In this document: positions 10,123 to 19,608 of the stretch, one piece after another
How positions within the stretch are numbered: position 1 is the stretch's first letter
Layout of the letters: the number at the start of each line of letters is the position of its first letter
Origin: CBDCWQ01 sp965223435
Lineage (GTDB): Bacteria; Myxococcota; Kuafuiibacteriia; Kuafuiibacteriales; Kuafuiibacteriaceae
Length of the DNA stretch: 64,000 nucleotides
Reading direction: 5' to 3'
Assembly: GCA_965223435.1 (NCBI GenBank)
Contig: CBDCWQ010000023.1
Span: 1,860,001-1,924,000 of the forward strand
The notes under the pieces: model-generated
What the model was told of the DNA's origin: nothing
What the model saw: only the letters and a program-made list of their open reading frames with translations
Databases searched by the model: none
Translations under genes and position numbers: made by a program

Positions 10123-10167
10123 CAAAAAGACCTCCTTCAAAGCATCCATGGCGGATGTTTGAGCGTG

Positions 10168-10797
10168 CTACGCCTTTTTCCCAACGCGCACCGGCCCCAT
10201 CGATTGTTGGGGACCATCACGGGCCCGAAAAAGGGCGCCCCACCGGGGGGATAAACCGACGGGTGAGGGCATGAAGCGCAAATGTCCGTCGGCCACAGAA
10301 CGGATGTGATGAAGGATTCCATCGCCCCGAACGAGGGCGGCCCGAAAAGCAAAAAGCGTGGGCTTCACGCCAGCGAGCGGTTCTGGAAAAAGACCTCGAG
10401 CGACCGTCAGAGCCTGACGCACATAATGGATGCGCCGCCGAAGCCAACGCACGGCACCCGGAAGCTCAATATCCGGCCGGAGTTTCTCCGCCGTCGACTC
10501 GATACTTGTCCCGTTTTCGGCGGTGCGAACCACCGACTCCAGCGCGAAAAGGGACCCCTTGAGCCGCGAGGCCAAACAGTCCGGCAACAGGCTGAACGTT
10601 TTCTTGCCTTTTGGGCAATAAAATCGAGCCACTCGGGTCCCCTCGGGCACGTTTCGGGAGTACGTCCCATGCCGGGCAAAGCCGCACCCACCCTTGGGAT
10701 GCAAAGGACAGCGTGAAAGCGTTGCCTTCTCCCAAAGTTTTTCGCTAACATACTGCTCGCTGGACAGCCCGGTGGCGAACCGCAACTGCACCAGCAC
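10168..10797 (-). CDS. IS accessory protein with Cys-rich N-terminus
   Basis: About 209 residues, GTG start. The N-terminal third has a zinc-ribbon-like pattern (CPLHPKGGCGFARHG, then FYCPKGKKTFSLLP) resembling small proteins that accompany ExeA-type insertion sequences (possibly DUF6431); the rest is unremarkable. It lies upstream of the transposase in the same orientation. The function in transposition is unknown and the family assignment is tentative. Confidence 0.5.
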   Translation of the reverse strand: MLVQLRFATGLSSEQYVSEKLWEKATLSRCPLHPKGGCGFARHGTYSRNVPEGTRVARFYCPKGKKTFSLLPDCLASRLKGSLFALESVVRTAENGTSIESTAEKLRPDIELPGAVRWLRRRIHYVRQALTVARGLFPEPLAGVKPTLFAFRAALVRGDGILHHIRSVADGHLRFMPSPVGLSPRWGALFRARDGPQQSMGPVRVGKKA

Positions 10798-10955
10798 CTG
10801 ACCCGTCGTGGCCGTACACCACGGCGGGTTTCCTTTCCTCTCAATGGAGCAGCAGGAGCCTCTAGGCAGGCAAGATGTGAAGACAGAATTTCTCGATTAC
10901 GGCCACCGTTTCACCAAACGACCGGTGAGGGAATGTGACATTTATATGCGGTGGA

Positions 10956-12140
10956 TCACAGAATTACGCGAGAGGTAACAGCTAGGACACCCAGCTTGAG
11001 CTCGATGTCGCGTGCCTCGGCCATCGATTGGCGGAGTAGTAGCGTGTTTAGGAAGCGTTTGCATTGTCGAGGATTTCCGGCAAGTCCGGATGCGAGGATC
11101 GGAGCGACATAGTGGGCGACTGCGAGTCGCTCCTCCAGTTCGGGAGTGACGGAATCGAACAGCTCTCTTGCGATCCCTAGGTTGAATCGAACCTCAAGGA
11201 GGCTGCCGTCCGGTGGGTTGACAACCCGCGCCCGTGCCATCTCAAACTGAGGGCCGGACAGATTCGAGGCTTGCGCGAGCAGGAGGTTTACATAGTTCTC
11301 GGTCTCAGGCGCGCCAAGTGGTGGCACCCGCACTGGGAATTGAATCAGTTTCTCCAAGTAGTCGCGGCCGACATCTCTTCGTTCACCAGGCAGCTCGGGG
11401 AAGCATCGTCGGACTGCGTATTGGACTAGGCGATCGTCTGCGGCCAAGATGAAGGCGGAACCGCGCACGAAGAGGAAGAACTTGATGGCCTCCAGCGTCT
11501 CGATCACCGTGTCGGGAAGACACCGATCCAGGTCATCAATAGTGACGATGAGTCGCTCAATCTCTGCCGCCTTTAACAGTTCCTCAAAGTCCTGCCGAAA
11601 CTTGGCAATGCCCTGTCGTGCATCTCTTCCAGGGTCGTCCTTCAGAAACTCTTTGAGGTCCTCGGGCTTAACGTCTTTTGCCTTGTCCCAGAACGCGAGT
11701 GCCGTCTCGCCGGCGTCCGCGCCCGCCGTAATTCCCAAAGCTGTCGTGCCGCCAATCGCGTAGGAAAGGCCGTACTTTCCAAGCCTCGTTCCGATGCGCA
11801 AAATGTCTAGTCGACGAAACAGTTTGACGACGAGATCTTTGGCCTTCGTGCCGAGCGTTTTCTTCTCCGTGAGCGAGTCCAAGATGGATCCCATCAAAGA
11901 AGCCCGGGCGTCTGCGTACCCCTCGAAGAGCCATCCGTTGAAGGGGAGCACCAAGGTCTTGTCGTCGTCCTCCAGACGAGTGCCGACCATTCGAAGCAGC
12001 GTCGACTTGCCGCTTCCCCAGTCTCCAAAGAGTCCGATGGTTGCCGGCAGGAGGTCCTCGTTCTTGACGATTCCGACCACGGCGTCGGCGAGATGCCCGT
12101 ACCCGAGAAGATCTACTTCCGCTTCGTTGTCAGACCACAT
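10956..12140 (-). pseudogene. KAP-family P-loop NTPase, truncated by the IS
   Basis: Begins MWSDNEAEVDLLG and has Walker A GDWGSGKS at 39-46, a hydrophobic segment at about 123-140 (membrane insertion within the P-loop domain is characteristic of KAP NTPases), and Walker B LIVTIDDLDRC at about 197-207. Only 394 residues remain; KAP proteins such as QatA are usually longer, and the end coincides with the adjoining IS. KAP NTPases are frequent in defence loci; no QatB, C or D partner is present here. Probably inactive. Confidence 0.7.
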
Positions 12141-12256
12141 AGCCCCCCCGGCTCTGGTTTTGCTGCACCGGGGCTTTCTACGGACCCCCGTGAGATGTCG
12201 AGCAGACTACGTGGAGGTATTTTGGGTGGAGTTGTCTGTCAAACGTGACTGTCAGG

Positions 12257-12284
12257 GAAAAAAAGAGCGGCTCGTGGCCGCTCT
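12257..12284 (-). terminator. Rho-independent terminator downstream of tRNA-Ala
   Basis: Read on the minus strand: stem AGAGCGGC / GCCGCTCT with a 5-nt loop, followed by a run of seven T. It lies about 20 nt after the 3' end of tRNA-Ala, in the right orientation to end its transcript, and also lies upstream of the KAP gene. Confidence 0.85.
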
Positions 12285-12305
12285 AAGTCACCGAACTTTT
12301 TGAAG

Positions 12306-12378
<73 letters not shown>

Positions 12379-12601
12379 AAATATTTAATTTTACGAGAGT
12401 TTTCCGATTTTCGGCCACTGATCCTCTGCGCAGTGCTGACGATCAACTGACGGCCATTGCGGTCAACTGCTACCCGGGTTTGTTCATCACAAGCCTACGG
12501 TTAGGTCAACTCGAAAACCGGTGTTTCAGGGCGGATTCTGTACATTCGTATGCGCGACAATTCCCGGCCCGAGGGCCGCCGGTACTTCTGCTAGAAAACC
12601 A

Positions 12602-12934
12602 CTAGTGCTCGAGATCGGAAGTCCGTTCCGGGTTTTCTGCGATAGGCGTGAGTGTCCAGGGGAAATTCTCCAAGACCATCCTCACCAAGGGCTTAAGATT
12701 GTCTCGGAAAGGCGTTCGTTCCCAGCGACCAGAGTAGTTCGCCATGTCAAGGCACCAAAGATGCACCGTGTCACGACGAAGGCGAAAGTGCTTGACGGGA
12801 TCGCGCTCTGGTCCAGACTCGACGATGACCGCAACGCCATGTTTACGGGCGCGGAGATGCTTGGCGCCCGCGGCGTGTAAAACCTCTTCCACGAGCGTGG
12901 CGTCTCTGGACTCAGCTTTGGGTTTGGCGGGCAT
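12602..12934 (-). CDS. Small IS630-linked protein of unknown function
   Basis: 110 residues, beginning MPAKPKAESRDATLVEEVL; contains HLRARKHGVAVIVESGP, HFRLRRDTVHLW and RWERTPFRDNLKPLV. I do not recognise a domain. It starts 17 bp after the transposase stop, same strand, and its stop codon lies in the TA-containing edge of the element, so the whole gene is carried by the IS. A regulator or helper of transposition, or a passenger, are equally possible. Confidence 0.55.
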   Translation of the reverse strand: MPAKPKAESRDATLVEEVLHAAGAKHLRARKHGVAVIVESGPERDPVKHFRLRRDTVHLWCLDMANYSGRWERTPFRDNLKPLVRMVLENFPWTLTPIAENPERTSDLEH

Positions 12935-14131
12935 GATCAGGCACCGACCGACTACGCGGCCAGACGCTGCTCATTTTGTAACTTATCGGTCCTCCATGTC
13001 CAGCGAAACGGGTGACCCTCATACCGGTTCCAGTGCTTGATGAAGCCCACCACGCGTTTCGCCTGCACCCGGTGTGAAGAGAAATCGCCATATTTGAGGA
13101 TGCGTCGGTGCAGGATAGAGAACCAGATCTCGACTTGGTTCATCCAGGACGCGTGCTTTGGGGTATATACGAAGTGAAAACGATGCCCATGCCGGCGGTT
13201 GAAAGCCTTCCATCGTTCTGCCCGACCGTCATAGTGCGTATTGAGATTGTCCCACACCACATAAATCTTCTTATCCGAGTATTTGCGGGCCAGTTCGTTC
13301 ATGAATGAAACGAGGGCATCGGCGCTTCGGTGGGGAACCACACGGCCCAAGACCCGGCCTGTTTTTACGTTGAAGGCAGCCAACAGGCACTGGGTGCCGT
13401 GGCGTTTGTACTCGTACTCGTAGCGCACCGAGCCATCAAAGGGATTCCGGTGCGTCGGGCTTTTTCGCTCAAGCACTTGCATGGGTTTTTCGTCTACGCA
13501 CACCACCACTGCATCCTTTGGAGGACGGAGGTACAGTCGACAAATACGTTTGGCCTTCGCGAGGAAATTCGCGTCGGAGGATTTCAACCATTGGCGAACC
13601 CTATGGGGGCGCAGGTTCTCGAACCGGAGAATTCGGCCCACCTCGCTCACACTGATTCGGCAACCCGTAGACGACTCCAGGGCATCTGCCAGCGCTCTAT
13701 ACGTCCAAAGATCTCGAAAAGGCGCTGGATGTTCATCCTCGTCTGGGCGGTGACAAGCGAGTTGGACCAACTGACACCTCATCTCCACTGGGATCTGCGC
13801 GGGGCGCCCAGACCGCGCTCCGTCTTGTAGGCTCTCGACGCTGGGGTTTTCGGAGAAACGCCGCTTCCACTTCCTCACGGTTCTTCCCGTGACACTGAGC
13901 CGCCTTGCGATCTCCGCCGTGCCCATGCCCTGCCGCGCCATCAACACCATCTGGGCCCGCACAACGACTCCGTGCGGAGCACGTTGGCGACGAACGAGAA
14001 ACCTCAAATCCCTCCGAACTCGACGTGGGATCACAAGCTTCTTCGCTGCCGGCCCTGGGCTCATGTCTATAAGATCACGCCCGGCCTGATTTTATTCCCG
14101 AAACCCGGATCGGACTTCCGGCAAGGGGTAC
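12605..14131 (-). mobile_element. IS630-family insertion sequence
   Basis: Imperfect inverted repeats sharing CGGAAGTCCG(A/T)TCCGGGTTT lie at 12617-12635 and, inverted, around 14102-14120. Going outward both ends reach TAGT, consistent with the TA target duplication of IS630/Tc1 elements (12603-12604 and 14132-14133). The 1.53-kb element holds a transposase and a second small gene, both on the minus strand. Confidence 0.75.
12952..14064 (-). CDS. IS630-family transposase
   Basis: 370 residues, apparently full length. N-terminal HTH (GMGTAEIARRLSVTGRTVRKW at about 51-71), a second winged helix at about 120-160, then the DDE core: VCVDEKPMQVL (first Asp), VVWDNLNTHYD (second Asp), KHASWMNQVEIWF (Glu). 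It catalyses cut-and-paste movement into TA dinucleotides. The frame is intact. Confidence 0.93.
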   Translation of the reverse strand: MSPGPAAKKLVIPRRVRRDLRFLVRRQRAPHGVVVRAQMVLMARQGMGTAEIARRLSVTGRTVRKWKRRFSENPSVESLQDGARSGRPAQIPVEMRCQLVQLACHRPDEDEHPAPFRDLWTYRALADALESSTGCRISVSEVGRILRFENLRPHRVRQWLKSSDANFLAKAKRICRLYLRPPKDAVVVCVDEKPMQVLERKSPTHRNPFDGSVRYEYEYKRHGTQCLLAAFNVKTGRVLGRVVPHRSADALVSFMNELARKYSDKKIYVVWDNLNTHYDGRAERWKAFNRRHGHRFHFVYTPKHASWMNQVEIWFSILHRRILKYGDFSSHRVQAKRVVGFIKHWNRYEGHPFRWTWRTDKLQNEQRLAA

Positions 14132-14412
14132 TAGACACCAGGCGGCAAGTGGGCGCTGCGTCTCGTTCACCCGAGTAGTTTCATGCGACGTCACGGTCGG
14201 CCCAAATCAGGCGCCGGGCTTTGCCCAGCACTTCCACCAGGGGGGTACCGCGACCGCCTGGGCGCACCCCTTGACCGCGTTGCCGTGGGCAGCTTGAGAC
14301 GTGCGGCCGGAGCGTCACCGGTCGTAGCGTCGCAGTCGACTTTTGCAGTTTTCGAGTACGATGTAGCCTTGGGCCTCCTGACGATTTACGAGGACTTGGC
14401 TTAGGCGGGGCA

Positions 14413-14948
14413 AATGAAAAGATTTGAAAAGTCCGAGCGCGCCGCTTTGATCAGCCGAACGGTTGTGATGACAAAGTCTGGTCAGACGGCTCGGAAATTG
14501 CCGGTGCGCTTGGAATCAGTATAAGCACAGTTTTTCGTTTCCGGGAAATGGCTGGCAAGAGAAGCGCCCGGAGCGATAAGTTCGTGCCGGTGACCGTGAC
14601 CTCCGAACCGACCGACCAGGGCGTGGCCTTGCTGACGCCGGACGGCTTCCGGTCCGAAGCCCTTGGACTTCCGGCCGCGATTGAGCTTTGGAGGTCGATT
14701 CGTCGATCGGCCGTGGAAGCGGCTGCGCATACGCTCGAGCAAAGGCAACGGACCTGCGGAAGTCCTTTCACACGTTGGGCGCACTTGTAACCGAGGAGCA
14801 ACTCGACGTACTTATACAACCCCCGGCGGGGCTGCAGACACCTGATTGGTTCCTCGCCTTGGACACCGACGTTGATGAGTATCCGGTCAATGAGCGCGTG
14901 CATGCGATTCTCAAGAGCAACCGGAAACTCGAACGCCAACGCCACTAG
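14413..14948 (+). pseudogene. Degenerate IS66-like tnpA/tnpB remnant
   Basis: A broken series of frames. One frame begins MKRFEKSERAALISRTV; after a shift near 14490 it continues EIAGALGISISTVFRFREMAG and FVPVTVTSE...TPDGFRSEALGL, like an IS66 TnpA with HTH and C-terminal strand. In a third frame, CAYARAKATDLRKSFHTL resembles the start of IS66 TnpB. The remainder to 14948 is unrecognised. It has no relation in detail to the intact IS66 downstream, and the IS701 element inserted at its 3' edge. The ~280 bp to its left show nothing recognisable. Confidence 0.45.
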
Positions 14949-14980
14949 ACTCGACTTGAGCACTTTCTTGTCCCGACTCC

Positions 14981-15205
14981 TCATAAGTAGCGGTGCCCGA
15001 TTTCTTCGTAGGGGTACTGCCTCTTAATGTGAGTATTGAAGAAGCGGCCTTTGGATTCGGCATCGAGAAGTGCTTGGCACACTTCCGCGGAAACGTCGGA
15101 ATACCGGTAGACGCGGCCCGTGTTGAATTCTTCCTCAAGGATTCTGGTCCTGCGGCTGTAACCGACTGAGGCAAGACTGGAAGATTCGACTCTTTTTCGA
15201 CGCAC
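14981..15205 (-). CDS. KTSC-domain protein carried inside the IS
   Basis: 74 residues from a GTG start. The pattern VESSSLASVGYS, RVYRYSDVSAEVCQALL and ESKGRFFNTHIKRQYPYE is the KTSC fold, a small domain also found at the C-terminus of some lysyl-tRNA synthetases, with suspected RNA- or nucleotide-related roles. It lies within the terminal repeats of the IS701 element, divergent from the transposase, so it travels with it. Function here unknown. Confidence 0.75.
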   Translation of the reverse strand: MRRKRVESSSLASVGYSRRTRILEEEFNTGRVYRYSDVSAEVCQALLDAESKGRFFNTHIKRQYPYEEIGHRYL

Positions 15206-15338
15206 CGGCAGCCTCGCTTAGAGCATAGTCCGTGTAGCTGATTGGGACACCCCTTTTTGAGGAAGGGTTGAAAGCACGGCCAACTTCGATCATGGATTCA
15301 GTCAACCAAAACACAAACCCATCGGAGATCACCGTGCC

Positions 15339-16676
15339 ATGGCTGAGCCTATCATTGTCCCATCGTTTTTGTCTCTCCTTTCTGCATTTTCGGGCTGTTT
15401 TACCGCGCCGTCCTTTGAAACGTTCCGACATCTTATGACGGGATGGGTGCTCTGCATCGGCCGCCATACGACAACCCGCATGATTGAGGCCGCCGGCGTT
15501 ATTGGGCTGAAGCATCATACCAGCTTTCACCGTTTCTTTCGTCTGGCCCGGTGGGTGCCGGATGAACTGGGGGTCGCCCTGTTGCGATTGTTGTTGAACC
15601 TCGTTCCTCCCGATGAGCCGCTGGTCCTCGCGGTCGACGATACGCTCGCTCGTCATACGGGAAAACGGATCTCCTCCGCTGGGATGCATCTCGACCCCCT
15701 ATTGTCTACGGCAACGAAGAAGTTCTTTCACTTCGGCCACGTCTGGGTCGTGCTGGCGTTGGTGGTCAAAGTTCCTCGCTGGAACAAGGCTTTTGCGCTC
15801 CCGGTTCTGGCTCGACTTTACCGCTCCGAGAAGGTCTGTCAGGCCATGAAAATCCCCCACAAAAAGAAGACGGAGTTGGCGTTGGAACTTATCTCATCCC
15901 TATGTAAGTCGCTCCCAAAACGCCCGATTGTGTTGGTGGGCGATAACGCCTTCGCCAACCGAACGGTCTTGAGAGGACTGCCGACCCGGACCACCTTTGT
16001 CGGTCGCGGGCTTATGAATGCTGCGGTTTTTGAACGACCTTGGCCGAGAAAGCCCGGCGAAAGAGGAAAAACACGGGTTCGCGGAAATCGCTTAGCCACA
16101 CCCCAGGAGCGGGCCCAAAACTCCGAATCAAAATGGAACACGGTTCAAGTCGAGATTTACGGCAAGCCGGAGACCGTGAAAGTCATCGTGTTTGATGCCC
16201 TTTGGCAAAAACGGGGCCCAGGAACTTATCTTCGCTTTGCCTTGATTCGGGGATGGCCAGGCCACGACAAGGATGATGTCCTCATTTGCACGGATACCAC
16301 GAAGTCGGCACAGTGGGTGATTGAAACCTATTGCTTGCGATGGACTCTGGAGGTCACATTTTACTGGAGCAAGGGCAAGCTGGGTTTTGAGGAGCCCCAG
16401 AATCGCAAAGAAAAAGCGGTGCTGAGAACCGCACCTATGGCGCTTTGGTCCTACTCACTCGTTGTTTATTGGTATCTCACCGTGGGAAAGCATTCGCACC
16501 GCGCGACGATGCCCGCACTCCCTTGGTACACCAGCAAGAAAGTACCCGCTTTCTCTGACATGCTTGCAGCTCTGCGTCGGGAAACCTGGCGGCGTAGGAT
16601 TATCGATCGCGTCGGGAATCAGCGGGCGATCAAAAATATTGTTCAACCTCTTCTCGACGCCGTGGGGTACGCGTGA
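15339..16676 (+). CDS. IS701-family transposase
   Basis: 445 residues, intact. DDE/RNase-H-like core: LAVDDTLARHTGKRI (first Asp), VLVGDNAFANR (second Asp), and a C-terminal region YCLRWTLEVTFYWSKGKLGFEEPQ containing the catalytic Glu (the YxxRWxIE-type motif of IS4/IS701 enzymes). Cut-and-paste transposition. The CTAG duplications and matching terminal repeats around it support recent activity. Confidence 0.88.
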   Translation: MAEPIIVPSFLSLLSAFSGCFTAPSFETFRHLMTGWVLCIGRHTTTRMIEAAGVIGLKHHTSFHRFFRLARWVPDELGVALLRLLLNLVPPDEPLVLAVDDTLARHTGKRISSAGMHLDPLLSTATKKFFHFGHVWVVLALVVKVPRWNKAFALPVLARLYRSEKVCQAMKIPHKKKTELALELISSLCKSLPKRPIVLVGDNAFANRTVLRGLPTRTTFVGRGLMNAAVFERPWPRKPGERGKTRVRGNRLATPQERAQNSESKWNTVQVEIYGKPETVKVIVFDALWQKRGPGTYLRFALIRGWPGHDKDDVLICTDTTKSAQWVIETYCLRWTLEVTFYWSKGKLGFEEPQNRKEKAVLRTAPMALWSYSLVVYWYLTVGKHSHRATMPALPWYTSKKVPAFSDMLAALRRETWRRRIIDRVGNQRAIKNIVQPLLDAVGYA

Positions 16677-17098
16677 CTGGGGGAATACTCGCTTCCAAAA
16701 GTGCTCAAGTCGAGACTAGAGCGCCGATCAGTTTGATGAGCCCTAGATAGTTGAGCAATTTTGATCTCTTACGAGAGACGATCGACGGCCCGTTTGATCG
16801 TAACCAGTGCATTGAGAGGCATCCTCGAAAACTCTTAGCGCGATGGGCTCCGGCGCCATCTGAGACCCAACAGTCTACCGGCTTCGAAGGTGCATGTGGA
16901 GCGACGAGATGCCTGGGTAGCTGGGCTCAGATGGGTTGCGCGAGGCCAGGTTTGCAAGCCTGAGTGGGTGTCGTCGGTCCACGCGTCGGATTCCCGGTTT
17001 TCTACTTTGTGCCTGGCTGAGGTCAAGGCCGTGTGGATCTGGCGGTGGTTTGCCGGTCGTGGTGCTTTGCAAAGATTCGGTCGGCTCAGGATGGGAGA

Positions 17099-19192
17099 CT
17101 ACGACGTTTCTTTCGTTTTGCGACAACTCCAAGCGAGGGGTGTATAACGTTCCGGATACTTGGCAACTAACCCAGGATCCGTTTTCATGACATCAACAAG
17201 GTACGCGTGAACCGGAACTCTGGCCGCAACCGAAGTTTGTACAATAGTGCGTAGTATATCAAGGACAATGCGTCCCTCTGTCGTCCTGCGAAAGAGGGAA
17301 CTTTTCTCAATCAGTTTCTCGACTCGGAGGAGGCGTTCTCGAAGGTTGTTCGTTGCCTCGAGCCTTGGGTTGCGAAGATACGCGGTAAGTTTTTCAAAGT
17401 GCTTGATGATGTACCTTGCAGCCGTCCCGAGGGGTGTCGCCTTGGACCAAATGGTTGCGATCTGTTGTGCGAGCACCTTCATATGTTCCCAGACTTCCCG
17501 ACTATCATTGCTTCTTACTGCGGAAACATTATCGTAATTGCGGCCGTAAAGGTCGAGCAAATGCTCGTGCAAAGCGAGCTCCCTGAAAAGATGGAGCATA
17601 TAGGCTGCGTGTGTGGGGTCGTGATCTTCGTATTGAGCAAAGGGGCGTCTGGCATGAGCAGAGCATCCAGCATAGTCGATGTCGAAGTTTTCGGTGAATT
17701 TCTTCTCTCTAACGAAGTTCGAGCTGCTGAGGTCAGCTTGTACGGTGAGTTGACGCGCATCGGGATTCCTTATTTCGAAAAGCATAGCCAGCAGGTCTCC
17801 GAAACTTCCGAAGTGGGTTCGGTAGAACGTGATCATACTTTCCGGGCGCTCAGGGTCAGTTCGACCCGTCGCGACCGTAACATGCAGTCCCTCTTTTGAA
17901 TTTTTTCCGTCGCGCTTCATCGATTCGAACGCAAGCATCCGGCCGACCAGAACACAAAGGGATGGCTCCGTGAGTGGTCTGCGCTTAGCGGCTCGGTCGC
18001 CCTCTGCTCTGTGTTCGAGAATTCTATCCCTGTCTTTCATGCATTCGGCATAACTGTTTTCGGCATCCTCTGTTGTGCGATAACCTGCCCATGGAGGCGA
18101 TGTTCCCCTTCCGCCCTTTCGCTTCGAAAAGTACGATGAAATCTCAAGTACGCGGCATGAAGTGTCGTCGCCCGCCAGAATTTCGCAGTCCGCAAGTTGT
18201 TTGGCGAGTTCCAAATAGATCGAAACAAAACGCTTAGCAATATAATGGGCCATGCGACCCAGGCCTCCAGCCGTGAACCGTTTCGCATTCGTCGTCAGCA
18301 TCCGGGCAAGTCGGTTGAGAGGCGTTGCGTACTGGGCAATCATCACAGCCAATGTCGCCAGTGCCTGCCAGGTTACGGCATAACGCGGCGGACCGATGTC
18401 AGCCGTTGAGGCAGAAACGACTTTACGGTCACCGCTCTTTGTAACTACGATCTTCTTCTCTATCTCGAGTTCGACCCGAGTGACCGCCACAGAGAAATCG
18501 TAGCGCACCCGGGACTCGTTGATTGTGTCTATTACGCGCTCCGCATCGCCATTCGGCAGAAATTCAACCGGTAGGGTGCGTTGTTCAACACTCGGTGACA
18601 CGAGGCTGGTGTTCATCAGCGTTTCGGTAGACGATTTCAACGCAGGCTCGTCTTCGCCGCCGACCTCTAAGTGCTCGATGAGAGCAGTGGCCTCGGACTT
18701 CGATTCAGCCTTTTCTTCATCGGAAAGCTCGATCTCCTCGACCGGTACGCCCGATTTTAACGCGCTCACGATTTCCGTACTTGGCCATTCTTCAGCGAGA
18801 TTAGACAATTTTTTCTTCAGTTTCTTGGCATTGGACATGTGCTTTCTCCTGAGTGCTTTGTGGCGTTCCGCCAACGACTCGGCACGGTCATGCAATTGCA
18901 AAAGCCGCTCCCGTTTACTCAACGCATCAGGCTTAGGCGTCGACTTGACCCCCTTGAGAGGGTCCCCGCTCGGACGTTTTTCACTCGACGGAACGATTCC
19001 CAACGCACGCCCGAGCTCTCGTGAATACCGGCTATACTTTCTCTGGGACCCGCAACCCGAAATCAGATCCTTCAAAACCGTACTCAGGAACCGTTGCAGG
19101 GGCGCAGGCGCTGTCTCTACGGTGCGGCCAAGCCACTCAATAGCCACCTTACGCTGAGCATCACTGAGCTTGCCGACGTCACCAAGCTCCAT
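17099..19192 (-). CDS. tnpC: IS66-family transposase TnpC
   Basis: 697 residues from the ATG at 19192, 7 bp after the tnpB stop; an upstream in-frame extension overlapping tnpB is rejected. It is unusually long because of a charged N-terminal half. Core motifs: DCEILAGDDTSCRVLE (first Asp), a histidine-rich region IDYAGCSAHARRPFAQY, and NPRLEATNNLRERLLR (Glu), followed by the typical IS66 C-terminus. It catalyses transposition with the two small upstream proteins. Confidence 0.88.
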   Translation of the reverse strand: MELGDVGKLSDAQRKVAIEWLGRTVETAPAPLQRFLSTVLKDLISGCGSQRKYSRYSRELGRALGIVPSSEKRPSGDPLKGVKSTPKPDALSKRERLLQLHDRAESLAERHKALRRKHMSNAKKLKKKLSNLAEEWPSTEIVSALKSGVPVEEIELSDEEKAESKSEATALIEHLEVGGEDEPALKSSTETLMNTSLVSPSVEQRTLPVEFLPNGDAERVIDTINESRVRYDFSVAVTRVELEIEKKIVVTKSGDRKVVSASTADIGPPRYAVTWQALATLAVMIAQYATPLNRLARMLTTNAKRFTAGGLGRMAHYIAKRFVSIYLELAKQLADCEILAGDDTSCRVLEISSYFSKRKGGRGTSPPWAGYRTTEDAENSYAECMKDRDRILEHRAEGDRAAKRRPLTEPSLCVLVGRMLAFESMKRDGKNSKEGLHVTVATGRTDPERPESMITFYRTHFGSFGDLLAMLFEIRNPDARQLTVQADLSSSNFVREKKFTENFDIDYAGCSAHARRPFAQYEDHDPTHAAYMLHLFRELALHEHLLDLYGRNYDNVSAVRSNDSREVWEHMKVLAQQIATIWSKATPLGTAARYIIKHFEKLTAYLRNPRLEATNNLRERLLRVEKLIEKSSLFRRTTEGRIVLDILRTIVQTSVAARVPVHAYLVDVMKTDPGLVAKYPERYTPLAWSCRKTKETS

Positions 19193-19199
19193 CGCAAGC

Positions 19200-19607
19200 T
19201 TAAGATCGTGCCGGGATCTCCGTGTCAACGCCTTTTTTTTGGAACGCCGAATGCTCCTTCTCGCTGGGTAAGCACCTGCGGGCACGCTTGTGAACTGTGA
19301 AAGTCGCGCCCTCAAGAAGCAGCGACAGCTCTGCCGTCGATATTGATGTTCGTGAAGGCTCCTCCGCGAAACGCAGTAGAGTGCGGAGGCGACCTTCTTC
19401 AAAACGTCGACTCACCAAGTACAGGCCCACGCTGTCTCCCACGATAGCTCGAAGCTGTGTATGGTCTTTCTTCACAAACAGTACGCAGTCGCCAAGATAT
19501 GGATCTGCGCCTAGGCGATAGGATTCACCGAGAAGACCGTTCATCTGCTTACGAAAGTCCACCCGGTGCTGCGCCATGAAGACGCGACGAATCGTAACCG
19601 GAATCAT
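19200..19607 (-). CDS. tnpB: IS66 accessory protein TnpB
   Basis: 135 residues. The N-terminus reads MIPVTIRRVFMAQHRVDFRKQMNGL, matching the start of IS66 Orf2 proteins (xIPxxxRVFLxxxxxDMRKxxxGL), then DCVLFVKKDHTQLRAI. Required for transposition of IS66 elements; the biochemical role is not settled. It sits between tnpA and tnpC with almost no spacing. Confidence 0.82.
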   Translation of the reverse strand: MIPVTIRRVFMAQHRVDFRKQMNGLLGESYRLGADPYLGDCVLFVKKDHTQLRAIVGDSVGLYLVSRRFEEGRLRTLLRFAEEPSRTSISTAELSLLLEGATFTVHKRARRCLPSEKEHSAFQKKGVDTEIPARS

Positions 19608-19608
19608 A

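Larger units (their letters stand above)
8064..10960 (-). mobile_element. Insertion sequence with rve transposase, AAA helper and accessory gene
   Basis: Three co-directional genes: an accessory protein (10797-10168), a DDE/rve transposase (10122-8874, frameshifted) and an ExeA/TniB-like ATPase (8867-8064). The right edge coincides with the sudden end of the KAP NTPase gene near 10960, so the element probably inserted into it. Terminal inverted repeats were not identified, so both ends are approximate; the left end may lie as far as about 7850. Confidence 0.65.
14949..16715 (+). mobile_element. IS701-family insertion sequence with CTAG target duplication
   Basis: Terminal inverted repeats ACTCGACTTGAGCACTTT (14949-14966) and its complement at 16698-16715 (17 of 18 match), directly flanked by CTAG at 14945-14948 and 16716-16719. 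A 4-bp duplication of this type fits IS701. The element (1767 bp) contains a transposase and a small divergent KTSC-domain gene. Confidence 0.88.
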
